Of a DNA stretch of 16,187 nucleotides, positions 1 through 7,311 are shown piece after piece. The notes beneath the pieces are model-generated. The model was given only the letters and a program-made list of their open reading frames with translations, was not told where the DNA came from and searched no databases. A program made the translations under genes and the position numbers. This DNA comes from PBB1 sp046154125 (lineage in GTDB: Bacteria; Pseudomonadota; Gammaproteobacteria; Burkholderiales; Burkholderiaceae_C), in assembly GCA_046154125.1 (NCBI GenBank), contig JBJXEJ010000024.1, positions 1 to 16,187 of the forward strand, read 5' to 3'. Position 1 is the stretch's first letter. Each line of letters opens with the position of its first letter.

Positions 1-1632
1 GACGGCGTGGTGCGCGACGTGTGTATTCGCGACGGCCGCATCGTCGAACTGGTATCGCATGAGCCGGTGACGACCGAGATCGATGCCACCGGCTGCGTCC
101 TGATGGCCGGCGGCATCGACATGCACAGTCACATCGGCGGCGGCAAGGTCAACCTCGCGCGCATGCTGCTGCCCGAAGACCATCGCACCGGCGGCAACCC
201 GTACGCGCTGCCCGAGAACCGGCTCGAGCTGGCGTCGTGCGGCACCTGCGCGCCGGGCACGCTGGCCACCGGCTACCGCTACGTCGAGATGGGATACACG
301 GCGGCGTTCGAGCCCGCGATGGTGTCGGCCAACGCCCGGCACGCCCACATGGAAATGGGCGACGTGCCGATCCTCGATCATGGCGCCTACGTCATGCTCG
401 GCAACGACGAGCTGTTCCTCCAGATGCTGGCCGAGGGCCGCGACTTCCAGCAGATCCGCGACTACATGGGCTGGACGATTCACGCGTCGAAGGCGATGGG
501 GGTCAAGGTCGTCAACCCGGCCGGCATCTCGGCCTTCAAGTTCAACCAGCGCAAGCTCGATGTCGACGAGCAGCATGTGCGCTGGCACGTCACGCCGCGG
601 CAGGTGGTTCACACGCTGGCTCGGGCGCTGCGGGAGCTGGGTGTGCCGCACCCGCTGCACATTCACGGCAGCAATCTTGGCGTGGCCGGCAACATCCAGT
701 CGACGCTCGACACCATCTCCGCGCTCGACGGCCTGCCAGGCCACCTGACGCACATCCAGTTCCATGCCTACGGCACCGAAGGGCCGAAGAAGTTCTCTTC
801 GGCGGCGTTGCAGCTGGCGGAAGCGGTGAACGCCAACCCCAACATCAGCATCGACATCGGCCAGATCATGTTCGGCCAGACCGTCACCGCATCGGGCGAC
901 ACGATGCGCCAGCACGCGAATGCCGACCTCGGTACGCCGCGCAAGTGGATCGGTGCCGACATCGAATGCGATGCCGGCTGCGGCGTCGTGCCGTTCAAGT
1001 ACCGCGAGCAGAGTTACGTGAACGCGCTGCAATGGTCGCTGGGGCTGGAGATCTTCCTGCTGGTCAACGACCCGTGGCGCGTCGTGCTGACGACCGACCA
1101 CCCGAACGGCGGGCCGTTCACCAGCTACCCGCACCTGATCCGCCTGCTGATGGACCGCGGCTTCCGCGACGAGCAGGTCGCGAGGCTGCACCCGGACATC
1201 GCGGCGACCTCGGCGCTGCGCTCGATCACGCGCGAGCTGTCGTTGTACGAGATCGCGGTGCTGACACGGGCCGGGCCGGCACGCCTGCTCGGCCTGCGTG
1301 ATCGCGGTCACCTCGGCGTGGGTGCGGCGGCCGATATCGCGGTCTACCGCGACAACGCCGACCGCGAGGCCATGTTCACCACGCCCGAGTACGTGTTCAA
1401 GGACGGTGTGCTGGTATCGCGCGCCGGGCGCATCGTCGCGGTGCCGACCGGCGGCACGCACTTCGTTGAACCCGACTACGACCGCAGCATCGAGAAGACC
1501 TTGCGCAAGCACCTCGCGGCGCACGGCTCGGTGAACTTCGACCACCTGACGATCAGCCACGACGAGCTGTGCAGTTGCTGCAACGGCGGGCGCCTGTTGC
1601 CGACCGAATGCTTTGAAGGAGAGACGACGTGA
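1..1632 (+). CDS. fhcA: Formyltransferase/hydrolase complex subunit A (FhcA), 5' end cut by window
   Basis: Amidohydrolase-fold subunit of the Fhc complex. It hydrolyses the formyl group carried by the methanofuran-like cofactor to formate, the last step of H4MPT-linked formaldehyde oxidation. The frame is open to base 1, so a short N-terminal piece lies outside; numbering here counts the GTG at 7 as residue 1. Visible are the metal-binding HxH (H40, H42 in DMHSH), the candidate carboxylated lysine K167 (GVKVVNPAG), H218/H220 (LHIHG), H249 (HLTHIQFH) and D364 (TTDHPNGG), the set known for the FwdA/FhcA binuclear zinc site. The site therefore looks intact. The C-terminus carries four cysteines (C522, C524, C525, C535). 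The next gene starts inside the stop codon. By the usual fhcBADC order, fhcB should lie just upstream, which is inference. Family assignment is very secure. Confidence 0.96.
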   Translation, partial: DGVVRDVCIRDGRIVELVSHEPVTTEIDATGCVLMAGGIDMHSHIGGGKVNLARMLLPEDHRTGGNPYALPENRLELASCGTCAPGTLATGYRYVEMGYTAAFEPAMVSANARHAHMEMGDVPILDHGAYVMLGNDELFLQMLAEGRDFQQIRDYMGWTIHASKAMGVKVVNPAGISAFKFNQRKLDVDEQHVRWHVTPRQVVHTLARALRELGVPHPLHIHGSNLGVAGNIQSTLDTISALDGLPGHLTHIQFHAYGTEGPKKFSSAALQLAEAVNANPNISIDIGQIMFGQTVTASGDTMRQHANADLGTPRKWIGADIECDAGCGVVPFKYREQSYVNALQWSLGLEIFLLVNDPWRVVLTTDHPNGGPFTSYPHLIRLLMDRGFRDEQVARLHPDIAATSALRSITRELSLYEIAVLTRAGPARLLGLRDRGHLGVGAAADIAVYRDNADREAMFTTPEYVFKDGVLVSRAGRIVAVPTGGTHFVEPDYDRSIEKTLRKHLAAHGSVNFDHLTISHDELCSCCNGGRLLPTECFEGETT

Positions 1633-2600
1633 GCGCGGCGGCAGAGGGCGGCGCGAAGGCTCCGATCGTCATCAATGGCGTGACCATCGACGACACCTTC
1701 GCCGAAGCCTTCCCGATGAAGGCGACGCGCATCGTCATCACCGCGCACGACCTGACCTGGGCTCGGCATGCGGCGGTGGCGACGACCGGCTTCGCGACTT
1801 CGGTGATCGCCTGCGGCTGCGAAGCCGCGATCGAGCGCGAGCTCGACGCCAGCAAGACGCCCGACGGCCGCCCCGGCATCAGCGTCCTGCTGTTCTCGAT
1901 GTCGGGCAAGGAACTCGCCAAGCAGCTCGAACGGCGCGTCGGCCAGTGCGTGCTGACCTGCCCGACGACTGCGGTGTTCGCCGGCATCGCCGACGGGCCC
2001 GACGTGATCGACCGCATCGCGCTCGGCAAGAACCTGCGTTTCTTCGGCGACGGCTGGCAGATCTCGAAAATAATCGGTGGTCAGCGCTACTGGCGCGTGC
2101 CGGTGATGGACGGCGAGTTCGTCGCGCAGGAGACCGTGGCTGTGACCAAGGCGGTCGGCGGCGGCAACCTGCTGCTGCTGGCGCGCGACACCGACGCCGC
2201 GCTGGCGGCGGCCGAGGCCGCTGTGATCGCGATGAAGCGCGTGCCAGACGTGATCATGCCGTTCCCCGGCGGCGTGGTGCGTTCCGGCTCGAAGGTTGGC
2301 AGCAAGTACCCGGCGCTCGGCGCGTCGACCAACGACGCGTTCTGCCCTAGCCTGATCGGCCTGGCCGCGAAGACCGAGCTGACCCCGGAGACCCGCTGCG
2401 TGATGGAGATCGTGATCGACGGCCTGACCGACACCGCCGTCGGCGCCGCGATGCGCGCCGGCATCGACGCGGGCACCGCGATCGGCGCGGCCGGCGGCCT
2501 GCTGCGCATCTCGGCCGGCAACTACGGCGGCAAGCTCGGGCCCTATCACTTCCACCTGCACCAGCTTCTGGGGCGGGGCGCGGAAGGCGGCCAGCCATGA
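1629..2600 (+). CDS. fhcD: Formylmethanofuran--tetrahydromethanopterin formyltransferase (FhcD)
   Basis: Transfers the formyl group from formyl-H4MPT to the methanofuran analogue, working with FhcA in a cytoplasmic complex. The protein is 323 residues, slightly longer than usual because of an Ala/Gly-rich N-terminal extension of about 12 residues before the recognisable start of the family (INGVTIDDTFAEAFPMKATR). The Ftr fold is recognised across the whole length, including GKNLRFFGDGWQ and the C-terminal GGKLGPYHFHL. The start is GTG at 1629, overlapping the fhcA stop as GTGA. A strong ribosome binding site (AAGGAGA, 1616-1622) lies 6 bases upstream and decides this start. The fhcC start overlaps this gene's stop (ATGA), so the three genes are translationally coupled. 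The protein has no signal peptide or membrane segment. Confidence 0.95.
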   Translation: MSAAAEGGAKAPIVINGVTIDDTFAEAFPMKATRIVITAHDLTWARHAAVATTGFATSVIACGCEAAIERELDASKTPDGRPGISVLLFSMSGKELAKQLERRVGQCVLTCPTTAVFAGIADGPDVIDRIALGKNLRFFGDGWQISKIIGGQRYWRVPVMDGEFVAQETVAVTKAVGGGNLLLLARDTDAALAAAEAAVIAMKRVPDVIMPFPGGVVRSGSKVGSKYPALGASTNDAFCPSLIGLAAKTELTPETRCVMEIVIDGLTDTAVGAAMRAGIDAGTAIGAAGGLLRISAGNYGGKLGPYHFHLHQLLGRGAEGGQP

Positions 2601-3427
2601 GCGCCGTCATCACGCTGACCTTGAAGCAGGCGCCCGCACTGCGGGTCGATCTGCGCGGCATCGTGCCGACGGTGTTGGCAGCGCTGGTGGTCGCCGACGT
2701 CGAGCGACTGACTGTCACGCACGGCACGCAGACGCTGCCGCTGGCCGAGCTGTTCGGTGTCGCTCGCGCCGAATCGAACGGCAACAGCGACGAGTTGCGT
2801 TTTGTCGGCGACCTGGCGCGCTTCGATCGCGTCGGCTGGCAGATGGCCAGCGGCCGCGTGTTCGTCGATGGAAGTGTCGGTGACTACGTCGGTGGTGGCA
2901 TGAGCGCGGGCGAGTTGCAGGTTTCGGGCAGAGCTGGTGCGCTGGCCGCGTGCGAGATGTCGGGCGGGTTGTTGACGGTCGCCGGTGACGTCGGCGATTT
3001 CGCTGCCAGCACCTTGCCCGGCAGCATGGACGGCATGCGTGGCGGCACCTTCATCGTCAATGGCAATGCGGGCGCGCGTTTCGGCGACCGCATGCGGCGC
3101 GGCACCGCACTGGTGTTCGGCGATGCGGGCGATTTCCTCGCGTCGCGAATGGTCGCCGGCACGATCGCCGTCGGCGGTGCGGCGGGCCGGCACGTCGGCT
3201 ACGGCATGCGACGCGGCAGCGTGGTGTTCGCGGCTGCCGATGCCGCGCCGGAGGTCGCGAACACCTTCGTTCCGGCGGTCGCCGATGCGCTGGTCTTCTG
3301 GCAACTGCTGTCACGCGACCTGGCCCGCCATGGCGGGCCGTTTGCCGGTCTGCCGGCACGTGCGATCCGTCGTCACCTCGGCGATGTCGCAGCCGGCGGC
3401 AAGGGTGAGCTGATCGTCGCCGGCTGA
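2597..3427 (+). CDS. fhcC: Formyltransferase/hydrolase complex subunit C (FhcC)
   Basis: Structural subunit of the Fhc complex, related to FwdC/FmdC and to the C-terminal beta-helix domain of glutamate synthase. Of its 276 residues, roughly 85-225 are glycine-rich beta-helix repeats: successive blocks such as GSVGDYVGGGMSAG, GDVGDFAASTLPG, GNAGARFGDRMRRG and GAAGRHVGYGMRRG, each one helical rung. In the known Fhc structure this subunit is a scaffold and has no catalytic residues of its own. The start ATG at 2597 overlaps the fhcD stop, with GGAAGG at 2582-2587 as ribosome binding site. The subunit is usually about 260-275 residues, so this is full length. A gap of 101 bases follows before the next gene. 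Confidence 0.94.
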   Translation: MSAVITLTLKQAPALRVDLRGIVPTVLAALVVADVERLTVTHGTQTLPLAELFGVARAESNGNSDELRFVGDLARFDRVGWQMASGRVFVDGSVGDYVGGGMSAGELQVSGRAGALAACEMSGGLLTVAGDVGDFAASTLPGSMDGMRGGTFIVNGNAGARFGDRMRRGTALVFGDAGDFLASRMVAGTIAVGGAAGRHVGYGMRRGSVVFAAADAAPEVANTFVPAVADALVFWQLLSRDLARHGGPFAGLPARAIRRHLGDVAAGGKGELIVAG

Positions 3428-3468
3428 GCTCTGCGCGGGCGGGTACGCTTCGCCTATTGCCATCTCGT

Positions 3469-3488
3469 TCGCCCTCATCGGTGGGCGA
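3469..3488 (+). promoter_or_regulatory. Short hairpin between fhcC and the fae-like gene
   Basis: TCGCCC (3469-3474) pairs perfectly with GGGCGA (3483-3488) across an 8-base loop. No run of T follows, so this is unlikely to be a factor-independent terminator. It may only stabilise or punctuate the transcript in the 101-base gap. Confidence 0.3.
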
Positions 3489-3528
3489 GGCGGCCACCGT
3501 TTCAACTCCACTTCCGGAAGCCACAGCC

Positions 3529-4062
3529 ATGAGCAAGAACTACCTTTTTCACGCGGGCGAAGCCACGGTGCTGGCCCGAGACGGCCAGTTCACCGACGCG
3601 ATGCCCGAGATCCTGATCGGCTCTACCTCCGGCCCGGTCGGGCAGGCCTTTGCGAACATGATGGCGCAGAGCAAGGGCCACACCGCGATGTTCGCGATCC
3701 GGGCCTGCAACCAGCTGGTGCGCCCAGCGACCATCGTCGTGCCCAAGGTGACGCTGAAGGACAGCGCCAACATCGACCTGTTCGGCGGTGTCGTGCAGAG
3801 TGCGACCGCCGATGCCGTGGTCGATTGCCTGATCGACGGAACGATCCCGAAGGACATCGCCAACGAGCTGTGCATCATCAGCCTGGTGTGGATCGACCCA
3901 CGCTGCGCGAAGGATCCGAACCTCGATCGCAAGGACATGTACCGCACCAATCACGAGGCCACGATGCTGGCGATCAAGCGGGCGCTGAACAACGAGCCGT
4001 CGGTCGACGAACTGATCGCCAACCGTCACAAGATCAAGCACGACATGGACGACTGGAGTTGA
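3529..4062 (+). CDS. Formaldehyde-activating enzyme homologue (Fae-like, catalytic His replaced)
   Basis: True Fae condenses formaldehyde with H4MPT to give methylene-H4MPT. This 177-residue protein matches the family end to end: GEATVLARDGQ near the N-terminus, GSTSGPVGQAF, KVTLKDSANIDLFGG, a helical C-terminus with HEATMLAIKRALNNEPS. However, where Fae has the catalytic histidine (EVAHIDLIIG in Methylorubrum Fae, His17 in the literature), this sequence reads TDAMPEILIG, so Met25 replaces it. It is therefore probably one of the divergent Fae paralogues (Fae2/Fae3 type) of uncertain activity. The start is the ATG at 3529, with GGAAG 8 bases upstream; an in-frame TTG at 3457 would add a tail with no homology. 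It lies between fhcC and pabB, consistent with a role linked to H4MPT. Confidence 0.9.
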   Translation: MSKNYLFHAGEATVLARDGQFTDAMPEILIGSTSGPVGQAFANMMAQSKGHTAMFAIRACNQLVRPATIVVPKVTLKDSANIDLFGGVVQSATADAVVDCLIDGTIPKDIANELCIISLVWIDPRCAKDPNLDRKDMYRTNHEATMLAIKRALNNEPSVDELIANRHKIKHDMDDWS

Positions 4063-4086
4063 AGCACGCGTCGAGCGACAGTTGAT

Positions 4087-6027
4087 GTGATGGACCGCTG
4101 CTTCGCGCTCCTCGATGACCGCGGCTCGTCGACCGAGCGGCCGACGAGCCGGCTTTACACCGGCTTCGTTCGCGAACACCGCTGTGTCGATCCGACGGCA
4201 CTCGATGCCACCTGGGCGCAGGTCGATGCCGACCTGCGCACCGGGCTGCATGCGCTGCTGCTCTCTGACTACGAATGGGGCGCCAAGCTGCTGAAGGCCG
4301 GGCACCGTGCGTTGGCGTCAAACGACCGCTCGGCGCTGCGGGTGCTGATGTTCGCCGACCTGTCTAAGCTGTCGCACACCGACGCCGACCATTGGCTCGA
4401 ACGGCTGGAGGCCGACAGCGAAGCGCTTGCCGTCGTGCGCGGGGCTGCGGGTGTGATGCACCTCGAAGCCAGCGTCGATCAGCCAGCGTTCACGCGGGCC
4501 ATCGATCGCATCCACGAGGCGATCCAGGCCGGCGAGACGTACCAGGTCAACTACACCTACCGGTTGCGCGGGGAGGCCTATGGCTCGCCGGTCGGGCTGT
4601 ACCGCCGCCTGCGTGCGCGGCAACCGGTGGCGTTCGGCGCCTTCATCCAGTTGCCCACCGTCGATGAGGGTGGCGCTCCGGATGACGCCACCACGCATGT
4701 GCTGTCGTGCTCGCCCGAGCTGTTCCTGCGCCACGACGCGGGTCTGCTGACGGCACGCCCAATGAAGGGCACCGCGTCGCGAATCCACGCGCCCGAAGCC
4801 GACAGCGAGACCGCGCGCCACCTGTCGCTGGACATCAAGAACCGCGCCGAGAACCTGATGATCGTCGACCTGCTGCGCAACGACATCGGGCGGGTCGCGC
4901 AGATCGGTTCGGTGAAAGTACCTGACCTGTTCGCGATCGAGCCTTACTCGACCGTGTTCCAGATGACCTCGACCGTGCAGGCCCAGGTGCGTCCCGATGT
5001 GGGCTTCCCCGAGTTGCTGCGAGCTGTTTTTCCCTGCGGCTCGATCACCGGCGCGCCGAAGCACCACACGATGGAACTGATCGCCGATCTGGAGTCGACA
5101 CCGCGCGGTCTGTACTGTGGCGCGATCGGCTGGATCGATGCGCCGCATGGCGATGTGTTGCTCGGTGACTTCTGCCTCTCGGTGACGATCCGCACGATGA
5201 CGCTCGGTGCCGAAACCGAGGGACTGCGCCCGGCGCAACTCGGCATCGGCGCGGGCATCGTGCTCGACAGCCGGGCCGACGACGAGTTCGAGGAGTGTCG
5301 GCTGAAGGCGCGCTTCCTGACCGGTCTACCGCCGGGCTTCGAGCTGTTCGAGACGATGCTGGCGACGCCCGCTGGCGGGGTGCAGCACCTTGATCGGCAC
5401 CTGGCGCGACTCGGTCGCAGCGCCGACGCGCTCGGCTTTGTCTTCGATCGCGTCGAAGCACGGTATCTCGTCGATGCACAGCTGCACGCGCTGGCCGGGG
5501 ACGCGGCTGCGCGTCATCGCATGCGCTTGTCGCTGGCGCACGACGGGCGGTTGCAGTTGACGCATGCCGCGTTGGCCGACCTGCCGCCACAGCGCGACCG
5601 CGAGGCGGTGTCGCTGCTGATCGCAGGTTACCGTCTGCCGAACACGCACCCGCTGTCGGCTCACAAGACCACGCTGCGCCAGCATTACGACGACGGCGTG
5701 CACGAGGCCGAACGCGTCGGCGCATTCGACAGCCTGTTCTTCACCGAAGATGGCCGCCTCGTTGAAGGCGGGCGCACGTCGGTGTTCGTGAAGCTGGCCG
5801 GCCGCTGGTGCACGCCGCCGGTCACCGATGGCGCGCTGCCAGGTGTGATGCGCGGGCTGGTGCTGGAAGACCCGGCCTGGCAATCGGTCGAATGCAGCCT
5901 GTCCCGCGACGACCTGGACCAGGCCGAAGCCATCATGGTGTGCAACGCGCTGCGCGGCACCTTGTCGGCCCGCGTGATCGCCTCACCGGCTGCAATGCCT
6001 GCGCCGGACACGCCCGCTGCTGCATGA
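4087..6027 (+). CDS. pabB: Fused aminodeoxychorismate synthase component I / aminodeoxychorismate lyase (PabB-PabC)
   Basis: Converts chorismate to 4-amino-4-deoxychorismate (N-terminal half) and then to 4-aminobenzoate plus pyruvate (C-terminal half). 4-Aminobenzoate is a precursor of folate and of H4MPT, which explains its place beside fhc. The chorismate-binding domain (about residues 130-410) shows AGETYQVNYTY, SPELFLR, RPMKGTASR with K227 (the lysine that forms the covalent intermediate in PabB), FPCGSITGAPKH and the closing GIGAGIVLDSRADDEFEE. The fold-IV PLP domain (about 415-640) shows FELFETMLA, HLDRHLARLG, SAHKTTLR with K527 as the PLP lysine, and LVEGGRTSVFV. At 646 residues this is the normal length of the fusion. 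The start is GTG 4087 or ATG 4090; no clear ribosome binding site is seen, so readthrough coupling from fae (gap 24) is possible. The amidotransferase PabA is not in the window. Confidence 0.93.
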   Translation: MMDRCFALLDDRGSSTERPTSRLYTGFVREHRCVDPTALDATWAQVDADLRTGLHALLLSDYEWGAKLLKAGHRALASNDRSALRVLMFADLSKLSHTDADHWLERLEADSEALAVVRGAAGVMHLEASVDQPAFTRAIDRIHEAIQAGETYQVNYTYRLRGEAYGSPVGLYRRLRARQPVAFGAFIQLPTVDEGGAPDDATTHVLSCSPELFLRHDAGLLTARPMKGTASRIHAPEADSETARHLSLDIKNRAENLMIVDLLRNDIGRVAQIGSVKVPDLFAIEPYSTVFQMTSTVQAQVRPDVGFPELLRAVFPCGSITGAPKHHTMELIADLESTPRGLYCGAIGWIDAPHGDVLLGDFCLSVTIRTMTLGAETEGLRPAQLGIGAGIVLDSRADDEFEECRLKARFLTGLPPGFELFETMLATPAGGVQHLDRHLARLGRSADALGFVFDRVEARYLVDAQLHALAGDAAARHRMRLSLAHDGRLQLTHAALADLPPQRDREAVSLLIAGYRLPNTHPLSAHKTTLRQHYDDGVHEAERVGAFDSLFFTEDGRLVEGGRTSVFVKLAGRWCTPPVTDGALPGVMRGLVLEDPAWQSVECSLSRDDLDQAEAIMVCNALRGTLSARVIASPAAMPAPDTPAAA

Positions 6028-6713
6028 ACCTCGCTCTATTCGACCTCGACCACACGCTGATCCCGTTCGACAGCGGCATGGCGTGGACGCAGTTCCTCAT
6101 TGCCAAGGGCGTGCTGCCATCGAGGGCAGCAGACACCTATCTCGGCTACTGCCACGCCTATGTCGCCGGAACGCTCGACATCCACGACATGCACCGCGCC
6201 AATGTCACGCCGCTCGCGCGGTATCCGCTGTCGCAGATCCGGCAATGGGGCGACGAGTTCGAGGCGCGACTCTCGCCGCGCCTGCCGACAGCGATGCTGG
6301 ATCTGGTGCGCTCGCACCAGGAGGCCGGCCACCTGTGCGCGCTGGTGACGGCGACGACGCGCTTCATCGCCGAGCCGCTGGGCCGACTGTTCGGACTGCC
6401 ACATGTGGTGGCGACCGAACCGGTGATCGTCGGGCTGGGGGACGAGGGGCGATTGACCGGTGAGATCCGCGGCGCCCCCTGCTTTCAGCAGCACAAGGTC
6501 ACGCGTGTTGAACAGTGGTTGGCCGGTGGCGCCGAGGAGGGGGGCGGGCCGATGAGCCTGCGCTCCTTCGATCGCTCCTGGTTCTATTCGGATTCAGCCA
6601 GCGACCTTCCGCTGCTGCGAGCGGTGACCGATCCGGTGGCGGTCTCGCCGGATGCGCGCTTGAGGGTAGTCGCCACCGAGGTCGGCTGGCCCATCCTCGA
6701 ATCAGCGACCTGA
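6024..6713 (+). CDS. HAD superfamily hydrolase, subfamily IB (SerB-like phosphatase)
   Basis: Cytoplasmic phosphatase of the haloacid dehalogenase superfamily. All four motifs are present in 229 residues: motif I FDLDHTL (D7 nucleophile, D9 acid), motif II in LVTATTRF (T109), motif III lysine K158 (QQHKVTR), motif IV YSDSASDLPLL (D190, D194). A helical cap (about residues 16-95) between motifs I and II places it in the IB group with SerB. Substrate cannot be read from sequence. Its ATG overlaps the pabB stop (ATGA), so it is co-translated with 4-aminobenzoate synthesis, and a role in pterin or H4MPT synthesis is a reasonable inference. Upstream in-frame starts inside pabB are rejected because motif I begins right after this ATG. 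A hairpin terminator follows 13 bases after the stop. Confidence 0.87.
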   Translation: MNLALFDLDHTLIPFDSGMAWTQFLIAKGVLPSRAADTYLGYCHAYVAGTLDIHDMHRANVTPLARYPLSQIRQWGDEFEARLSPRLPTAMLDLVRSHQEAGHLCALVTATTRFIAEPLGRLFGLPHVVATEPVIVGLGDEGRLTGEIRGAPCFQQHKVTRVEQWLAGGAEEGGGPMSLRSFDRSWFYSDSASDLPLLRAVTDPVAVSPDARLRVVATEVGWPILESAT

Positions 6714-6726
6714 TCCCCAAGGGAAA

Positions 6727-6753
6727 GTCCCGGCATCCGGTTCGTGCCGGGAC
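6727..6753. terminator. Bidirectional hairpin terminator between convergent genes
   Basis: GTCCCGGCA (6727-6735) pairs perfectly with TGCCGGGAC (6745-6753), a 9-bp GC-rich stem with a 9-base loop. It sits 13 bases after the stop of the HAD gene on + and 6 bases after the stop of the secreted-protein gene on -. Short T stretches lie on both outer sides (CTTT on +, TTTCCC on -), so the T tract is weak in each direction. Confidence 0.75.
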
Positions 6754-6759
6754 CCGCTT

Positions 6760-7104
6760 TCAGCGAATCACGATAGGCAGCGACGCCACCGGCACAACGG
6801 CCGGAACCGTGACCGACGTTCCCAGCGATGAACTCGGTACTGCCGGATGCCCGACGATGAAGGTGTTGGCGTCCACCCCGTGTTCCGCACGTCCCGCGAA
6901 GGCTGGGTGCTCGAAATTGGCATGTCCACCGCGGACCGTTGGGGATGCCGGGTGCCCGATCCGGTACGAGTTGGAGACGACCGGACCGGCGTCTTGAACC
7001 ATCACCGGGTAGGGCCCGGCACCGAGCGTCAGGGTCTGGGCGCCTGCGCTCGCTGCGAACGTCAAGGTCAACAAGGAAAGAGCGACAAGGCGTTGGTGAG
7101 TCAT
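6760..7104 (-). CDS. Small secreted protein of unknown function
   Basis: No family is recognised. The 114-residue product begins with a clean signal peptide (n-region with R5, hydrophobic core LVALSLLTLTFAASA, cleavage probably after A22 in AGA-Q). The mature part of about 92 residues has no cysteine and is rich in Pro, Val, Ala, Ser and His. It contains a spaced HPA motif three times (residues 51-53, 66-68, 86-88), twice as IGHPASP / VGHPAVP. The start ATG at 7104 has GAGGG 8 bases upstream. It is transcribed toward the HAD gene, shares its terminator, and is preceded by an AT-rich, dyad-rich leader. Its place downstream of a XoxG-like cytochrome could mean a role in periplasmic C1 oxidation, but nothing in the sequence proves this. 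Confidence 0.72.
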   Translation of the reverse strand: MTHQRLVALSLLTLTFAASAGAQTLTLGAGPYPVMVQDAGPVVSNSYRIGHPASPTVRGGHANFEHPAFAGRAEHGVDANTFIVGHPAVPSSSLGTSVTVPAVVPVASLPIVIR

Positions 7105-7311
7105 GGTGTTTACCCTCGGTTGCGATGGGCAGAATGTATCGGGATAACCCCATGGTAACAGGTTTGTAATTACATATATCTAGAAGAAAAAGTGAGAAAT
7201 CTCAGGAAATCAAAAGAATATATCCATAGTCATCAATGACTTGCGTTCATTCGATGTTTGGTATCAAAGGTTTTTATGAACATATAAGCCGTCAATGCCA
7301 TGTCGATCTCG
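7105..7311. promoter_or_regulatory. AT-rich intergenic island with several dyads
   Basis: Between 7161 and 7280, 36 of 120 bases are G or C (30%), in an otherwise GC-rich window. It contains a perfect 10-bp palindrome TGTAATTACA (7165-7174), TGAG-AAAT-CTCA (7193-7204) and AGTCAT-CA-ATGACT (7228-7241). It follows the stop of the cytochrome gene and precedes the secreted-protein gene, so it probably holds the promoter and operators of the latter on -. One weak -35/-10 pair on the - strand is TTACAA (7171-7166) and TTATCC with 16 bases between them; I do not call it firmly. Confidence 0.5.

Noticed and set aside
1476..2561. Minus-strand frame of 361 codons opposite fhcA/fhcD
   Set aside because: It is a shadow of two well-conserved genes, with Arg/Ala-rich composition and no domain.
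5808..6023. Upstream start for the HAD gene inside pabB
   Set aside because: The 72 extra residues are out-of-frame pabB sequence, and the HAD nucleophile motif starts right after the ATG at 6024.
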